From positions 271,815-335,814 of the forward strand of contig JBCCGT010000003.1 in the NCBI GenBank assembly GCA_039029135.1: a stretch of DNA of 64,000 nucleotides, read 5' to 3'. A model generated the notes under the pieces. It was not told the origin of the DNA. It worked only from the letters and a program-made list of their open reading frames with translations, and made no database searches. Every line of letters begins with the position of its first letter. Within the stretch, counting starts at the first letter, position 1. This document shows, one piece after another, positions 18,673-27,609 of the stretch. A program made the translations under genes and the position numbers. Source of the DNA: JALZVT01 sp039029135. Lineage in GTDB: Bacteria; Pseudomonadota; Gammaproteobacteria; Pseudomonadales; Azotimanducaceae.

Positions 18673-20301
18673 ATGTTGAGACTAAGAAAGCGCCGCTACG
18701 ATGATCCGCAGCGTCACGGCGACCACCCGCGACCGCGTTCGCGGCGTGAGTTTCTGTCGCAGGGCTTCATTGCGGGCACGGGTACCGTGTTCGGCGGCGC
18801 CGCTCTGTCACTCTCCGGCGCGCGCAATGCTAACGCGCTGCTCGATCCTGCCCTCGCCGACATCGTCCGCAATCAGTGCGGCGTGTCGGTTAACGGGGCC
18901 GGCCGGATCCCGTTCATCTGTTTCGACCTCGCCGGTGGATCGAGCGCGGCTGGTTCCAATGTCCTGGTCGGTCGCGAGGGCGGCCAGCTCGATTTCCTGA
19001 GCACGGCGGGGTACGAACGGCAGGGACTACCCGGCGACATGGTCCCGTCGATCGTCAATCCGGACACGCAAACCAACGACTTTATCGACCAGCAGCTCGG
19101 CCTCGCCTTTCACAGCGACTCGGCGTTTCTGCGCGGCATTCTGGAGAAGGTCACGGATCCTACTGTGCGGGCCAACGTCAACGGCGCGGTCATTCCCGCG
19201 CGCTCGGAAAACGACACGGGCAACAACCCCCACAACCCGATGTACGGCATCGCCACGGCCGGTGCCGGCGGCTCGCTGCTGGACCTGATTGGCTCGGAGA
19301 ACTCCGACTCGGGGGGCAATTCCATGGCGCCGGCCAGCCTGATCGACCTCAGCAAGCGGCCTACAAAAGTCGATCGCCCAAGCGACGTCACCGGCCTCGT
19401 CGACGTTGGGGATCTGACTGCGGTCCTGAGCCAACAGGACGCTGTGCGCGTGATGGAGTCGATCTATCGAATCTCCGATCAGAAGCTGAACGCCATAAAC
19501 GTATACGGCGCGAGCGATCCAATTCCACCGATCACGCCGGAGGCCGTCGTGAAGGATATGGTGCGCTGCGGCTATCTGAAGAGCGCCGACCTGGCAGATC
19601 GATTCGGCGATCCCAGCACGCTGGATCCAGGCAACGACCCGGAGATCGTCGGCCCAGGGGGCATCTTCTCGGCCGCGGAGTTCGACAACGAGCGCGAGTT
19701 TCGCAAGACGGCCAGCGTCATGAAGATGGTCATCAACGGGTTCGCCGGTGCCGGTACCATCGAGATGGGCGGCTACGACTATCACGGCGGGCGCCGCGCC
19801 GAGGGCGAGGTCAAGGACCTGCGCGCCGGCCGCTGCATGGGTGCCTGCATCGAATACGCCGCGCGCATGAATCGACCGCTGATGATGTATGTCTTCTCGG
19901 ACGGTTCGCTGTCGAGCAACGGCGTGATCGACGATACCGTGGACGGCCGCGGCAAGGGCGAATGGGTGAGCGATAACCAGCAGACCGCCGCGACCTGGTT
20001 CCTGGTGTACAACCCAGGCGGTCCGCCGCGGCTCCTCGGCGGCACACCGGAGCAGCAGGCGCGCCACCAGCAGATCGGCTACATGCGCTCGAACGGCAAC
20101 GTGGAGACCTCGGCGACCCCCGCGGCGAACAACGTCAACCTGCTCGCGCAGACCGTCGTGCTCAACTACCTTGCGCTGCACGGCGAACAATCGAGCTTTG
20201 GCGGCCTGTTTCCGGGGCACGGCCTGGGCGATGGCAACCTGCAGGACAGCCTGACGGCGTTCGAGCCGATCGTCAGCGGCACGATCGACAACCCGGTCTA
20301 G
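18673..20301 (+). CDS. Tat-exported DUF1501-like protein
   Basis: 542 aa from the ATG at 18673 with GAACGTGAGAAG upstream. A start at 18619 is open too. SRREFLSQGFIAGTGTVFGG is a twin-arginine signal, so the protein is exported folded, perhaps with a cofactor. The rest (RIPFICFDLAGGSSAAGSN, GGYDYHGGRRAEGEVKDL, LMMYVFSDGSLSSNG) resembles the alkaline-phosphatase-like fold of DUF1501 proteins. It is third in the operon with the two haem proteins. DUF1501 members are conserved partners of large cytochromes, but no reaction has been assigned. Confidence 0.7.
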   Translation: MLRLRKRRYDDPQRHGDHPRPRSRREFLSQGFIAGTGTVFGGAALSLSGARNANALLDPALADIVRNQCGVSVNGAGRIPFICFDLAGGSSAAGSNVLVGREGGQLDFLSTAGYERQGLPGDMVPSIVNPDTQTNDFIDQQLGLAFHSDSAFLRGILEKVTDPTVRANVNGAVIPARSENDTGNNPHNPMYGIATAGAGGSLLDLIGSENSDSGGNSMAPASLIDLSKRPTKVDRPSDVTGLVDVGDLTAVLSQQDAVRVMESIYRISDQKLNAINVYGASDPIPPITPEAVVKDMVRCGYLKSADLADRFGDPSTLDPGNDPEIVGPGGIFSAAEFDNEREFRKTASVMKMVINGFAGAGTIEMGGYDYHGGRRAEGEVKDLRAGRCMGACIEYAARMNRPLMMYVFSDGSLSSNGVIDDTVDGRGKGEWVSDNQQTAATWFLVYNPGGPPRLLGGTPEQQARHQQIGYMRSNGNVETSATPAANNVNLLAQTVVLNYLALHGEQSSFGGLFPGHGLGDGNLQDSLTAFEPIVSGTIDNPV

Positions 20302-20399
20302 GGGGCGCGGAGCGCGGGCGCTCGGCGCGCCGTCTGCGTAGCGCGGCAGGCTGGGACACCGCGCACGGACCCCGGCGGGAGAGCCGCTAGGCTCAGCGC

Positions 20400-21857
20400 A
20401 TGTCCAACGCCTCTTCACACGCCCGGGGATCGATGGATTCGCTGCTGTCGCTGTGGCGCTGTCCCCAGTGTGGGCGCGACACGCCCAGCCGCGAAGATCG
20501 GGATCCCCAGTGCCGCCGCTGCGGCCTGCGCTGGCCAACCTTCGGTACCCTACGCTGTGCCCTACCCGACCCGCGGCGCGACCTGCCTGATTGGCGCGCC
20601 AGGGCCCATCACAGCCTGCAGGCCCTGCGCGAGCGGGCGCGCCGCGCGACGCACGCCCAAACGACGCTCCAGCAGCCGTCTGCGGCCGCGCGAGGTCGGG
20701 TTTTGGACACACGAAATCCCGCCGCCCCGTCAGCGTCGACGCCGGCCGCGACGGCAACCCGTCTCGAACGGCTAGCCGCGGGGCTCCATGCCCAGCTCGA
20801 CTGTCAGGCCAAGGTGCTGGCACCGCTGTTGGGCGATACGCCAAGTAGCGATCTGGCGACCTACCGCGGCCTCGGCGCCGCACAGCTCGAGGCCGACGGA
20901 CAGCTCTACGACTATGCCGCGAACCTGTTTCGCGACTGGGCCTGGGGAGAGCTTGAAAATCGTGTGTCTCTCACCCAGGTTGCAGCCGCGCTGCCGGTGC
21001 GCGTCGAACGCTGCATCATGCTGGGCGCGGGCGCGGGGCGGCTGGCCTACGACCTCGCTGTGGCGCGGCCAGATACCACGTTTATCGCGCTCGAGTGGAA
21101 CCCGCTAGCCGCGCTGGTCGGCGCGCGGCTGAGTGCCGGCGATGCGCTGACGCTGTGGGAGACGCCGCTGGCCCCGCGATCCGTTGACGACGTCATCATC
21201 GAGCAGCAGCTGCGCGCACCGGCTGGGGCCGCGGACAATCTGTCCTGGCTGTGGGGCGACGCCCGTCAGGTGCCGCTCATCGACGGCTGCGCCGATCTCG
21301 TCATCACCCCCTGGCTGACTGACGTGATCGCCGGCGGCCCGATCCCGCTCATACGCGAGGTCAATCGGCTTTTGTGCCGCGACGGGCACTGGCTGAACTT
21401 CGGCTCGCTGTGTTTTGCGGACGCACACGCCGGCGACCCGGGGTTGGCGTTGCTGTTGCCTGAGCTGATCGAATTGGCCGCGGGGCTTGGCTTCGACGCA
21501 CAATCGCCCAGGGTCAGTGAGTTCGAGGCCCCCTACCTGGATTCGCCGCACAGCCGCTTCGCGCGACGGGAGCTCCTCCACGTCTTGCGCATGACCAAGC
21601 GATCCGCCGCCGTATCGGGATCTGCGGCCGGACAAGGTCGCGTCAAGCGGCGGCCAGCAGAGCGCAAACCCGTTGCGCTGACGCCCACAATTGAAGGTCA
21701 CGCCCTATCGAGCCAGGTCCAGGCCTATGTCTTGTCACTGATTGATGGGCGCCGCAGCATCATCGACATCGCGGCAGAACTTGAAGCGCGGCGATTGCTC
21801 AGCCGCGAGGAGGCTATCCCACTGATTAGTAGCTTTCTAGAAAAGCTATCTAATTAG
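20400..21857 (+). CDS. Zinc-ribbon / methyltransferase / PqqD-like fusion protein
   Basis: 485 aa. A four-cysteine ribbon (CPQCGRDTP and CRRCGLRWP) occupies residues about 20-45. A SAM-dependent methyltransferase domain follows: motif I is CIMLGAGAGRLAYDLAVARPDTTFIALEWNP-like and the acidic loop is CADLVITPWLTDVI. VNRLLCRDGHWLNFGSLCF resembles the carnosine N-methyltransferase (N2227) group. After a basic linker the last 65 residues (IEGHALSSQVQAYVLSLIDGRRSIIDIAAELEARRLL) look like a PqqD-type peptide-binding winged helix. That combination suggests methylation of a peptide or RiPP-like substrate, but no precursor gene is visible. Its stop is 9 bp from the convergent lpxC stop. Confidence 0.6.
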   Translation: MSNASSHARGSMDSLLSLWRCPQCGRDTPSREDRDPQCRRCGLRWPTFGTLRCALPDPRRDLPDWRARAHHSLQALRERARRATHAQTTLQQPSAAARGRVLDTRNPAAPSASTPAATATRLERLAAGLHAQLDCQAKVLAPLLGDTPSSDLATYRGLGAAQLEADGQLYDYAANLFRDWAWGELENRVSLTQVAAALPVRVERCIMLGAGAGRLAYDLAVARPDTTFIALEWNPLAALVGARLSAGDALTLWETPLAPRSVDDVIIEQQLRAPAGAADNLSWLWGDARQVPLIDGCADLVITPWLTDVIAGGPIPLIREVNRLLCRDGHWLNFGSLCFADAHAGDPGLALLLPELIELAAGLGFDAQSPRVSEFEAPYLDSPHSRFARRELLHVLRMTKRSAAVSGSAAGQGRVKRRPAERKPVALTPTIEGHALSSQVQAYVLSLIDGRRSIIDIAAELEARRLLSREEAIPLISSFLEKLSN

Positions 21858-21866
21858 CTGAATTTA

Positions 21867-22793
21867 TTAGATTTTGTGCTCCGCGGTGGGCTGAGAATCG
21901 GCCGCCGAGCCCGACCGGTAGGGCAATCCCCGTTCATCCAGCTCGACCACATCCCAAGCATCGTCGCAGCGCTCCAACGCCCTCAACAGCTTGTTGTTGA
22001 GCGCATGCCCCGACATGTAACCGGTGAAGCACCCTAAGATCGGGCGCCCCAGCAGGTAGAGATCACCAATCACATCCAACGCCTTGTGTTTGACGAACTC
22101 GTCCGGGTAGCGCAGACCCTCTTCGTTGAGAATCGACTCATCGTCGATGCCTATGGCGTTGTCGAGGCTAGAACCCAGGCAGCGATTAATGCTCTGCGCC
22201 TGATTGAGTTCGCGCACGAGCCCGAATGACCGCGCACCGCCGAGCTGCTCGGCATAATTATGCGGGCCCAGCTCGAGGTCGATCGATTTGGGATAGCGGT
22301 TGTAGACCGGATGATCGGCCACGAATGTGTAGCGCACCCGGAACCCGTCGTACGGGTCCAGCCGCGCCGTCGCGTCACCCTGACTAACCTCGATGGGCCG
22401 CAGCAGGCGGAGGAACTCACGCGGCGCATCCTGAGCCACGATTCCCGCGGATTGAATAAGATCTACGAAGGGCGCGGCAGAACCATCCATGATCGGGACT
22501 TCTGACCCGCCGAGCTCAACCAGCAGATTGTCGATGCCGAGGCCCCACAGAGCAGACATCAGATGCTCGACCGTACCGATCGCGGCTTCGCCCGCGCCGA
22601 TGGTGGTCGCCAGACAAGTGTCCGACACATTACGCATATTGGCATGGATCAGCGGTCCGCCGGGTAAATCCCGGCGCTGAAACATGATGCCGCTATCGAC
22701 CTCTGCTGGCCGCAGCGTTACCGAGACCTTTTGGCCGCTATGCACACCGACACCGATGGCGTGGACGGCTCTTGAGATGGTGGATTGCCTCAT
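21867..22793 (-). CDS. lpxC: UDP-3-O-acyl-N-acetylglucosamine deacetylase
   Basis: 308 aa from the ATG at 22793 (MRQSTISRAVHAIGVGVHSG). The longer reading frame start at 22865 adds non-conserved residues. LpxC commits precursors to lipid A synthesis by zinc-dependent deacetylation. The zinc and catalytic motifs are present: EHLMSAL near residue 77, KHKALDVIGDLYLLG, and YMSGHALNNKLLRAL. The gene is away from its usual ftsZ neighbourhood and beside dusA. It may be the only copy or a paralogue, which this window cannot tell. Confidence 0.95.
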   Translation of the reverse strand: MRQSTISRAVHAIGVGVHSGQKVSVTLRPAEVDSGIMFQRRDLPGGPLIHANMRNVSDTCLATTIGAGEAAIGTVEHLMSALWGLGIDNLLVELGGSEVPIMDGSAAPFVDLIQSAGIVAQDAPREFLRLLRPIEVSQGDATARLDPYDGFRVRYTFVADHPVYNRYPKSIDLELGPHNYAEQLGGARSFGLVRELNQAQSINRCLGSSLDNAIGIDDESILNEEGLRYPDEFVKHKALDVIGDLYLLGRPILGCFTGYMSGHALNNKLLRALERCDDAWDVVELDERGLPYRSGSAADSQPTAEHKI

Positions 22794-23228
22794 CGTCGCG
22801 CTCTTCAAGCAACTTATTCCTTGTCTAATCAGTCGTTTGGGCGACCTAATGCGACTATACGGCACCGGTCGGAGAATATGAAGGAATTATGGAGGCGAAA
22901 ACTGAATCGGGTCTGAATTCGATGATTGGTAGCGTTCCATCGCGGCCAATTCGTCGTTTCGAGTCCGCTTCTCGCCGCTTCTCGCCGCTTAGAGGCCCCC
23001 TGATCAACCTGTGGAAAAGAATAGCTTGCGCCAACGCGTGGAGCATGGCACCCGATGGTTCCACGTGAAGTGCATAAGTTCACACTGTGCCGGACCAGCC
23101 GCAATTCACGGCCCTCAACTCGCCCCCAATGGCAGTGTTGGCTTGCCCACAGCTAGTGACGCAGCCGCTGCAGATTTACAATACCGGGCCGCTTTGCAAG
23201 CCAAGCCGTCTGTTATCTACAACACCCC
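22794..23228. other. Intergenic region between lpxC and dusA start
   Basis: About 435 bp between two divergent starts. It should carry the native dusA promoter and the lpxC promoter. It has a short repeat TTCTCGCCGCT (22972-22992) but no convincing gene. Confidence 0.4.
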
Positions 23229-23369
23229 GTGAACCACGACGCCGACCAACACACAGTCGACTTTCATTCTGCCGCTGCAAGCGCGGTCTCGGATGATGCA
23301 GCCCAAGAGCGGCTGACCGAGCCGGCTATTGCCGTGGCGCCGATGATGGCATGGATGTACACCCAGTAA
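23229..23369 (+). pseudogene. dusA: Truncated 5' end of host dusA (interrupted by prophage)
   Basis: From a GTG at 23229 the frame reads a 36-residue leader, then AVAPMMAW, the start of the DusA flavin-binding domain. It then enters prophage DNA and stops after MYTQ (TAA 23367). The same APMMAWTDRHCRR sequence continues in frame at 63885 onwards, so this fragment is the displaced native N-terminus. The start codon choice is uncertain because no good ribosome-binding site is visible. Confidence 0.8.
23340..23355 (+). other. attL core (left prophage-host junction)
   Basis: CCGATGATGGCATGGA, identical at 15 of 16 positions to 63885-63900. It covers the dusA codons for the conserved PMMAW motif, a known integration target of dusA-specific tyrosine integrases. 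Confidence 0.85.
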
Positions 23370-23390
23370 GGATGCGGGCTAGCGGGCAAG

Positions 23391-23413
23391 TTGACCAACC
23401 GCGTGTTTGGTCA
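23391..23413. repeat. Inverted TTGACCAA/TTGGTCA pair near attL
   Basis: TTGACCAA at 23391-23398 and TTGGTCA at 23407-23413 lie about 40 bp inside attL. The same motif recurs three times near attR (63699-63737). This placement fits integrase arm-type binding sites. Confidence 0.5.
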
Positions 23414-23599
23414 CCGACGATTCTGTCTAACTGAAACGGCTTACGGACTATCAGATTAGCTAACGATCGTTAGACGAATCGTTGCGAAACCTGGTCGCCA
23501 TGTCGCCTGAGCTGGATCTATCCGGTGCGACTGGCACCCATCATGTCGGACGCCAATAACAACAAAGCGCCGCTACAATCGGCAGCGAGTTAAAGCTAA

Positions 23600-24463
23600 A
23601 TGGAATTGGCAATGATCCGATATCTAGCCGGCTTGCTGCTGTTGGTGGCCGCTTCTGCAAACGCGAAAGATCCCTTCGAATGTGTTGCGCCGGAATACCG
23701 GCATGCCTTCCTCACCTACATGGGTGACGGGAAGACCGAGTACACAACCGATCTGCCTGCGGGATTCCCCAAGCTATCTCTACCGGAAGGGATGACGTTA
23801 TTGGGTTCCAACAACAACCCTCACTTCACCAGTGCGGTGTACATGTCTCCGGACCCTGCGGATGGTCTACTCGAAAAAACGATCAAGTCCTTGGAAGGGG
23901 ATGGCTGGATCTCCGGAGAATCCAGATCAAACGCTCGTATGGGAGGGTTTCAAACTCCATCCCTTCCCCGAAGGTCAATGGTGTGTCGCGATTCGTCGCC
24001 CGGAACCATCATCGTTGCGGTAAAGGAGCACCCTGACTACTCGACGACCAGTTTCACTATCTACCCCAATCAAAAGAAACAGCGATGCCAGAAGTCTGAG
24101 AGTCCAACGGATCAGGAGTTGCGCCGCTCTCTTCGGTCAGAAATCCCCTATTTGCAGTTGCCGGCAGCAGCCAAATCATCGGGATACAGTACTGGGGGCT
24201 CGAATGACGAGTACAGCACTCAGACCGTGGTCACCACCGTGGTGCCTCGCGCAACTTTTCTGTCCTTGTTGGGTGATCAGATAGAACAGCAGGGCTGGGA
24301 CTCAGATGCTAACTGGTCAGGCAATAGTTCTGCAGGCTCGACGTGGACAAAGAGCAGCAAAGAGTTCGGTCGATTGGTCGGTATCCTTAGATCTATATCT
24401 CTTGGCGATGGAGAATTTGACGTGAGCTTTACGGCCACCGTAGCGGCTGCTGAGACTTACTGA
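23600..24463 (+). CDS. Secreted hypothetical protein (left-end cargo)
   Basis: 287 aa with a signal peptide (MIRYLAGLLLLVAASANA; an internal ATG at 23612 is an alternative start). Two similar segments occur, DGLLEKTIKSLEGDGWISGES around residue 95 and ATFLSLLGDQIEQQGWDSDAN around 220. This suggests an internally duplicated fold of about 120 residues. There is no recognised family. It reads rightward, opposite to the phage late genes, and is less GC-rich than the host. That is typical of a moron gene expressed in the lysogen. Confidence 0.7.
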   Translation: MELAMIRYLAGLLLLVAASANAKDPFECVAPEYRHAFLTYMGDGKTEYTTDLPAGFPKLSLPEGMTLLGSNNNPHFTSAVYMSPDPADGLLEKTIKSLEGDGWISGESRSNARMGGFQTPSLPRRSMVCRDSSPGTIIVAVKEHPDYSTTSFTIYPNQKKQRCQKSESPTDQELRRSLRSEIPYLQLPAAAKSSGYSTGGSNDEYSTQTVVTTVVPRATFLSLLGDQIEQQGWDSDANWSGNSSAGSTWTKSSKEFGRLVGILRSISLGDGEFDVSFTATVAAAETY

Positions 24464-24581
24464 GTATCGTGGGACAAACGCTCTGTTCAAGCTCGGGCGA
24501 CACCCAATAGCCGTCCGGTTTCCCGAGATTGCCGACCAAATTCGAGATTGAAAGAGTGCTGATTCACTTCAAGGAGCCGCG

Positions 24582-25325
24582 GTGTCAATCCAACTGATTG
24601 GTGACTGGCCAAATACAAGCATTAGCGATGCGGACTACATTGTTGGCGAGGTATACCGTTCTTTCCAGCTACTAATCGGGCCGGTGCTCGATGAAAAGGC
24701 GCTACCTCTAATCGTCCAGAATGATCCCGAAGCTTCTTGCCCAAGAGCGCTTTACGCCAAAGTAGGCGTGCGAAATCACATTCTGCTAAACGTCGGAAGC
24801 GGATCGCGTTGGAGCCAGATCGCCTTTCAGCTATCTCATGAATTGACGCACTTATTGTCCAACCACCGGGAAGTTCAAACTCACAAATACAAATGGTTCG
24901 AAGAATCACTGTGCGAGCTAGGATCACGCGCCAATTTGAAACACATGGCTCGGCTTTGGGAGACACACGGGTTACCGGATCTTAGTAGCTACTCTCACCA
25001 TCTAGACGATTACGTGCAGGAAAGAGAAAGAAACACTGAGCAAGTAAACAAGTTTGACGACTGGCTAGGGCGGCACCTGCCAGAAATGCAGCAGAACTCA
25101 GTACTCAGAGAGCGCAATGATGTGATCGCCGCTAGACTTCTACCAGTATTTGAGCAAAGCCCAGAGCTTTGGGTAGCTGTATCTTTCCTAAACACCTGGA
25201 CGCCTAATCCTGCCGACAGTCTGGAAGACTACCTATCCGATTGGCAGCACCAGTGTCCTCCGGAGCTTCAACAGCCTTTGTCGCGAGTTGCAGAGCGCAT
25301 GGGAACACTTACGGAAATTGCGTAA
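24582..25325 (+). CDS. Zincin-like metallopeptidase (left-end cargo)
   Basis: 247 aa from a GTG at 24582 with AAGGAG five bases upstream. QLSHELTHLL contains the HExxH zinc motif, and WFEESLCELGSR about 25 residues later supplies the glutamate expected as third ligand in gluzincins. No signal peptide or membrane segment is seen, so it should act in the cytoplasm. The remaining 150 residues are mostly helical. Neighbours give no substrate. It may affect lysogen fitness or phage defence, but that is speculation. Confidence 0.7.
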   Translation: MSIQLIGDWPNTSISDADYIVGEVYRSFQLLIGPVLDEKALPLIVQNDPEASCPRALYAKVGVRNHILLNVGSGSRWSQIAFQLSHELTHLLSNHREVQTHKYKWFEESLCELGSRANLKHMARLWETHGLPDLSSYSHHLDDYVQERERNTEQVNKFDDWLGRHLPEMQQNSVLRERNDVIAARLLPVFEQSPELWVAVSFLNTWTPNPADSLEDYLSDWQHQCPPELQQPLSRVAERMGTLTEIA

Positions 25326-25476
25326 CGCAGATTTATCGTAGCGCCGAGATCGTCAGCCGCTCAATCCATTGAGCAATTCGGTAGGCACCCACTCGGCAGA
25401 GTGATGATCTCTAAACGTGTGTCGTTGAGGCTGTAGGAATTGTGACACCTGATCTGTGAGATGGATCTCTGCGAAA

Positions 25477-25752
25477 CTAGTCTTGCCCCTTCATTGCTCT
25501 AATCTCCCCAATCAGCTCATGGACGGACGCTGATAGGTTGTTCAAGTCTCGGGACACGTCACGGCTGTTTGCGTCGATCCGGTGCCCAAGGTCCCTGGAA
25601 CTCTCGTCGAGGCGTAGCGTGATTTCCTCAAGGCTATCTTTCAGGTTGTCGATTTCGGTGGCATTGGTGTGGCTTCGCACCACCCCAGCACCGGCTGCCG
25701 CGAGCCCTAGTCCGACCAGACCACCCAAAACGCCTTTAAGCCATCCGTTCAC
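25477..25752 (-). CDS. Small membrane protein with coiled coil
   Basis: 91 aa from a GTG at 25752 preceded by TAGGAGACC. One N-terminal glycine-rich membrane helix (GVLGGLVGLGLAAAGAGVV) is followed by a long heptad helix (IDNLKDSLEEITLRLDESSRDLGHRIDANSRDVSRDLNNL). It is the last gene of the late operon, 13 bp after the tail tip gene. It could be an inner-membrane factor in lysis or superinfection control. No family is recognised. Confidence 0.65.
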   Translation of the reverse strand: MNGWLKGVLGGLVGLGLAAAGAGVVRSHTNATEIDNLKDSLEEITLRLDESSRDLGHRIDANSRDVSRDLNNLSASVHELIGEIRAMKGQD

Positions 25753-25765
25753 GATCTTAGGTCTC

Positions 25766-27607
25766 CTACCTACTGTCAGCGGTTGCGAAAATTGATGAGA
25801 TCTGGCCGCTCGAGTGTTGGATAACGGCTTCCTGGTACGGCGTGCCAGCGCCGCCAGCATCGATGAACATCACGTCCGGGTGTGAGACCAGCAGGGATAG
25901 CGTGACGTTCCCGCCATCTGACGCACCCTGGGAGCACACACAGCGCACGGTGACGCTCGCTAAGAGCGAGTCATCATCGGAGTTGCGGAACTCAACCACC
26001 CGATCAGGACCACTAAATAGAAGGTTCCAGTCGATCCCGTTGTTTGTGGTCCACTGATAGCTAATCGTGGGCGGCACCGCCACCACGTCGCCGACGATCA
26101 CGCCAGAGCCACCCTGGGCCTGGTCGGCCGGGTAGCTCGCGGCCGGGGGATCGGTCCAGATGGACGGATCTGTTCGACGCAGCGTCATGATCGGACCTTC
26201 GGCCGTTCCCTGGTCATCGATCGTCATTGCCTCCAGGACGTGCAATCGTTCATCGAAGCCCATGGTTGGCGAATCTACGCGGACGATCTGCCCTGGCTCG
26301 TACTGCAGCAGCGCCAGCTTCCCCGGCCACTCCACTCCCCTCGCATAGTCCGTGCGCCCCAGCTCGTACCAGAGCACGCGGTGCGCCTCCTGGAGCGTGT
26401 TGGTCATGGGCAATGCGATCTGTCGGGGGATCTCGCGGCCATCGTCTCTGACGGCCACCTGGTCGCCGCGCGTCGTCTTTGGCGTCGATCGCTCCTGAAA
26501 GCCGCTCGCTCTATCCAGGAAGATCCCGGTTGCAGCGTTGAAGTAGTCTTCGTTGTCGATCAGATCCGCCTGGGTCGGCACGCCGGCCAGGTCGTCTTCG
26601 GTGATCGATCGCGCATGCTCGCCTTCGTAGAACCCGCCACCTGCCCTGATCCGCCATTTACCGCCTGTGTGAACCGGCGATGGGGCTGCCATGCATGACA
26701 GCAGCGAAGCGATGTTGTCCTGGTGGGTATCCGTCGCGAACAGCGTGCCGTTGCAGGTGAACCGCCGCCGCTCGCCGATGTTGGTCTCCACCAGCTCGTC
26801 GCAGTAGTCGGCCGCCTCGCCCACCATGGCCCAATCGATACCGCCGATATCTGCACCAAGCCCATAGAACGGATTGGCACAATACTCAGCCAGGCAGAGC
26901 GGCGGCGATGAACTCCATTTCCACGTGGATTCATCGCCGGAACTTTGGGCGGGATCTCGCGGATCGTAGACGCGAGCGCCCCGCGTCAACACGCTGATCT
27001 GATCGCCTGGCTCGTGCTCCTGCCACAGCTCCTCGCTCGCGCTGTTGAACGCATGGAAGCGCACCGCGATGTACGTGAGTCCGCGACCGCGATGCAGCCC
27101 GGCCTGGAACAGCGTTGGAAAGGCAGCAGCCAGGTCCGGATCTGCATCCTGGTTGGGATCTCCCAGATACTTTTTGATCTTCACGACGTTGGTGCCGCCG
27201 ATCGGACCGAAGACGCCCGAGTCCACGTCACCGCCCCCGGTCGCGCCGCCGTTGATCATCATGTCGAAGATCACCTGGTCATCCAGATGCACATCCAGCA
27301 GCGCATCCACCTGGCCACGCAGAATCGGGATCAGATACCAGAAGAACTCTTTTTGTGGCCCCTGGCTCCCCAGGAAAGCGACTGGTCCGGACACCAGATC
27401 TTCGCCATAAACCACCTTGTCGGAAGAAATCTCGCCGCGTGATGTGAGCTGGCGCGCTCGCGGGGATGTCTTCTGGCCGCCCGCGAGCTTCTTACCCAGG
27501 GCGTTGAACCCGGCGATGGTCGCGAAAGATAGAACCGTCTCAGCAGCAAAGGCTGCGGCGCCGGTCAGGCCGATTTTTGCGACGAGGGGCGGGATAGCCT
27601 GCGGCAT
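25766..27607 (-). CDS. Phage tail tip / central hub protein (J-like)
   Basis: 613 aa from the ATG at 27607, three bases after the previous stop. An N-terminal hydrophobic glycine-rich segment (IGLTGAAAFAAETVLSFATIAGFNALGKKLAGG) is typical of tail tip proteins. It precedes hub-like beta domains (YFWYLIPILRGQVDALLDVHLDDQVIF-like region, LAEYCANPFYGLG) of the kind found in lambda gpJ and related tip proteins. The C-terminus has an Ig-like stretch (PPTISYQWTTNNG). Its position after the peptidase gene matches tail tip order. Confidence 0.8.
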   Translation of the reverse strand: MPQAIPPLVAKIGLTGAAAFAAETVLSFATIAGFNALGKKLAGGQKTSPRARQLTSRGEISSDKVVYGEDLVSGPVAFLGSQGPQKEFFWYLIPILRGQVDALLDVHLDDQVIFDMMINGGATGGGDVDSGVFGPIGGTNVVKIKKYLGDPNQDADPDLAAAFPTLFQAGLHRGRGLTYIAVRFHAFNSASEELWQEHEPGDQISVLTRGARVYDPRDPAQSSGDESTWKWSSSPPLCLAEYCANPFYGLGADIGGIDWAMVGEAADYCDELVETNIGERRRFTCNGTLFATDTHQDNIASLLSCMAAPSPVHTGGKWRIRAGGGFYEGEHARSITEDDLAGVPTQADLIDNEDYFNAATGIFLDRASGFQERSTPKTTRGDQVAVRDDGREIPRQIALPMTNTLQEAHRVLWYELGRTDYARGVEWPGKLALLQYEPGQIVRVDSPTMGFDERLHVLEAMTIDDQGTAEGPIMTLRRTDPSIWTDPPAASYPADQAQGGSGVIVGDVVAVPPTISYQWTTNNGIDWNLLFSGPDRVVEFRNSDDDSLLASVTVRCVCSQGASDGGNVTLSLLVSHPDVMFIDAGGAGTPYQEAVIQHSSGQISSIFATADSR

Positions 27608-27609
27608 AG

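Noticed and set aside
19027..20883. 618-codon open frame on the minus strand
   Set aside because: It lies antisense to the Tat DUF1501-like gene and the methyltransferase gene, is rich in Arg/His/Ala with no domain, and arises from GC-rich codon bias.
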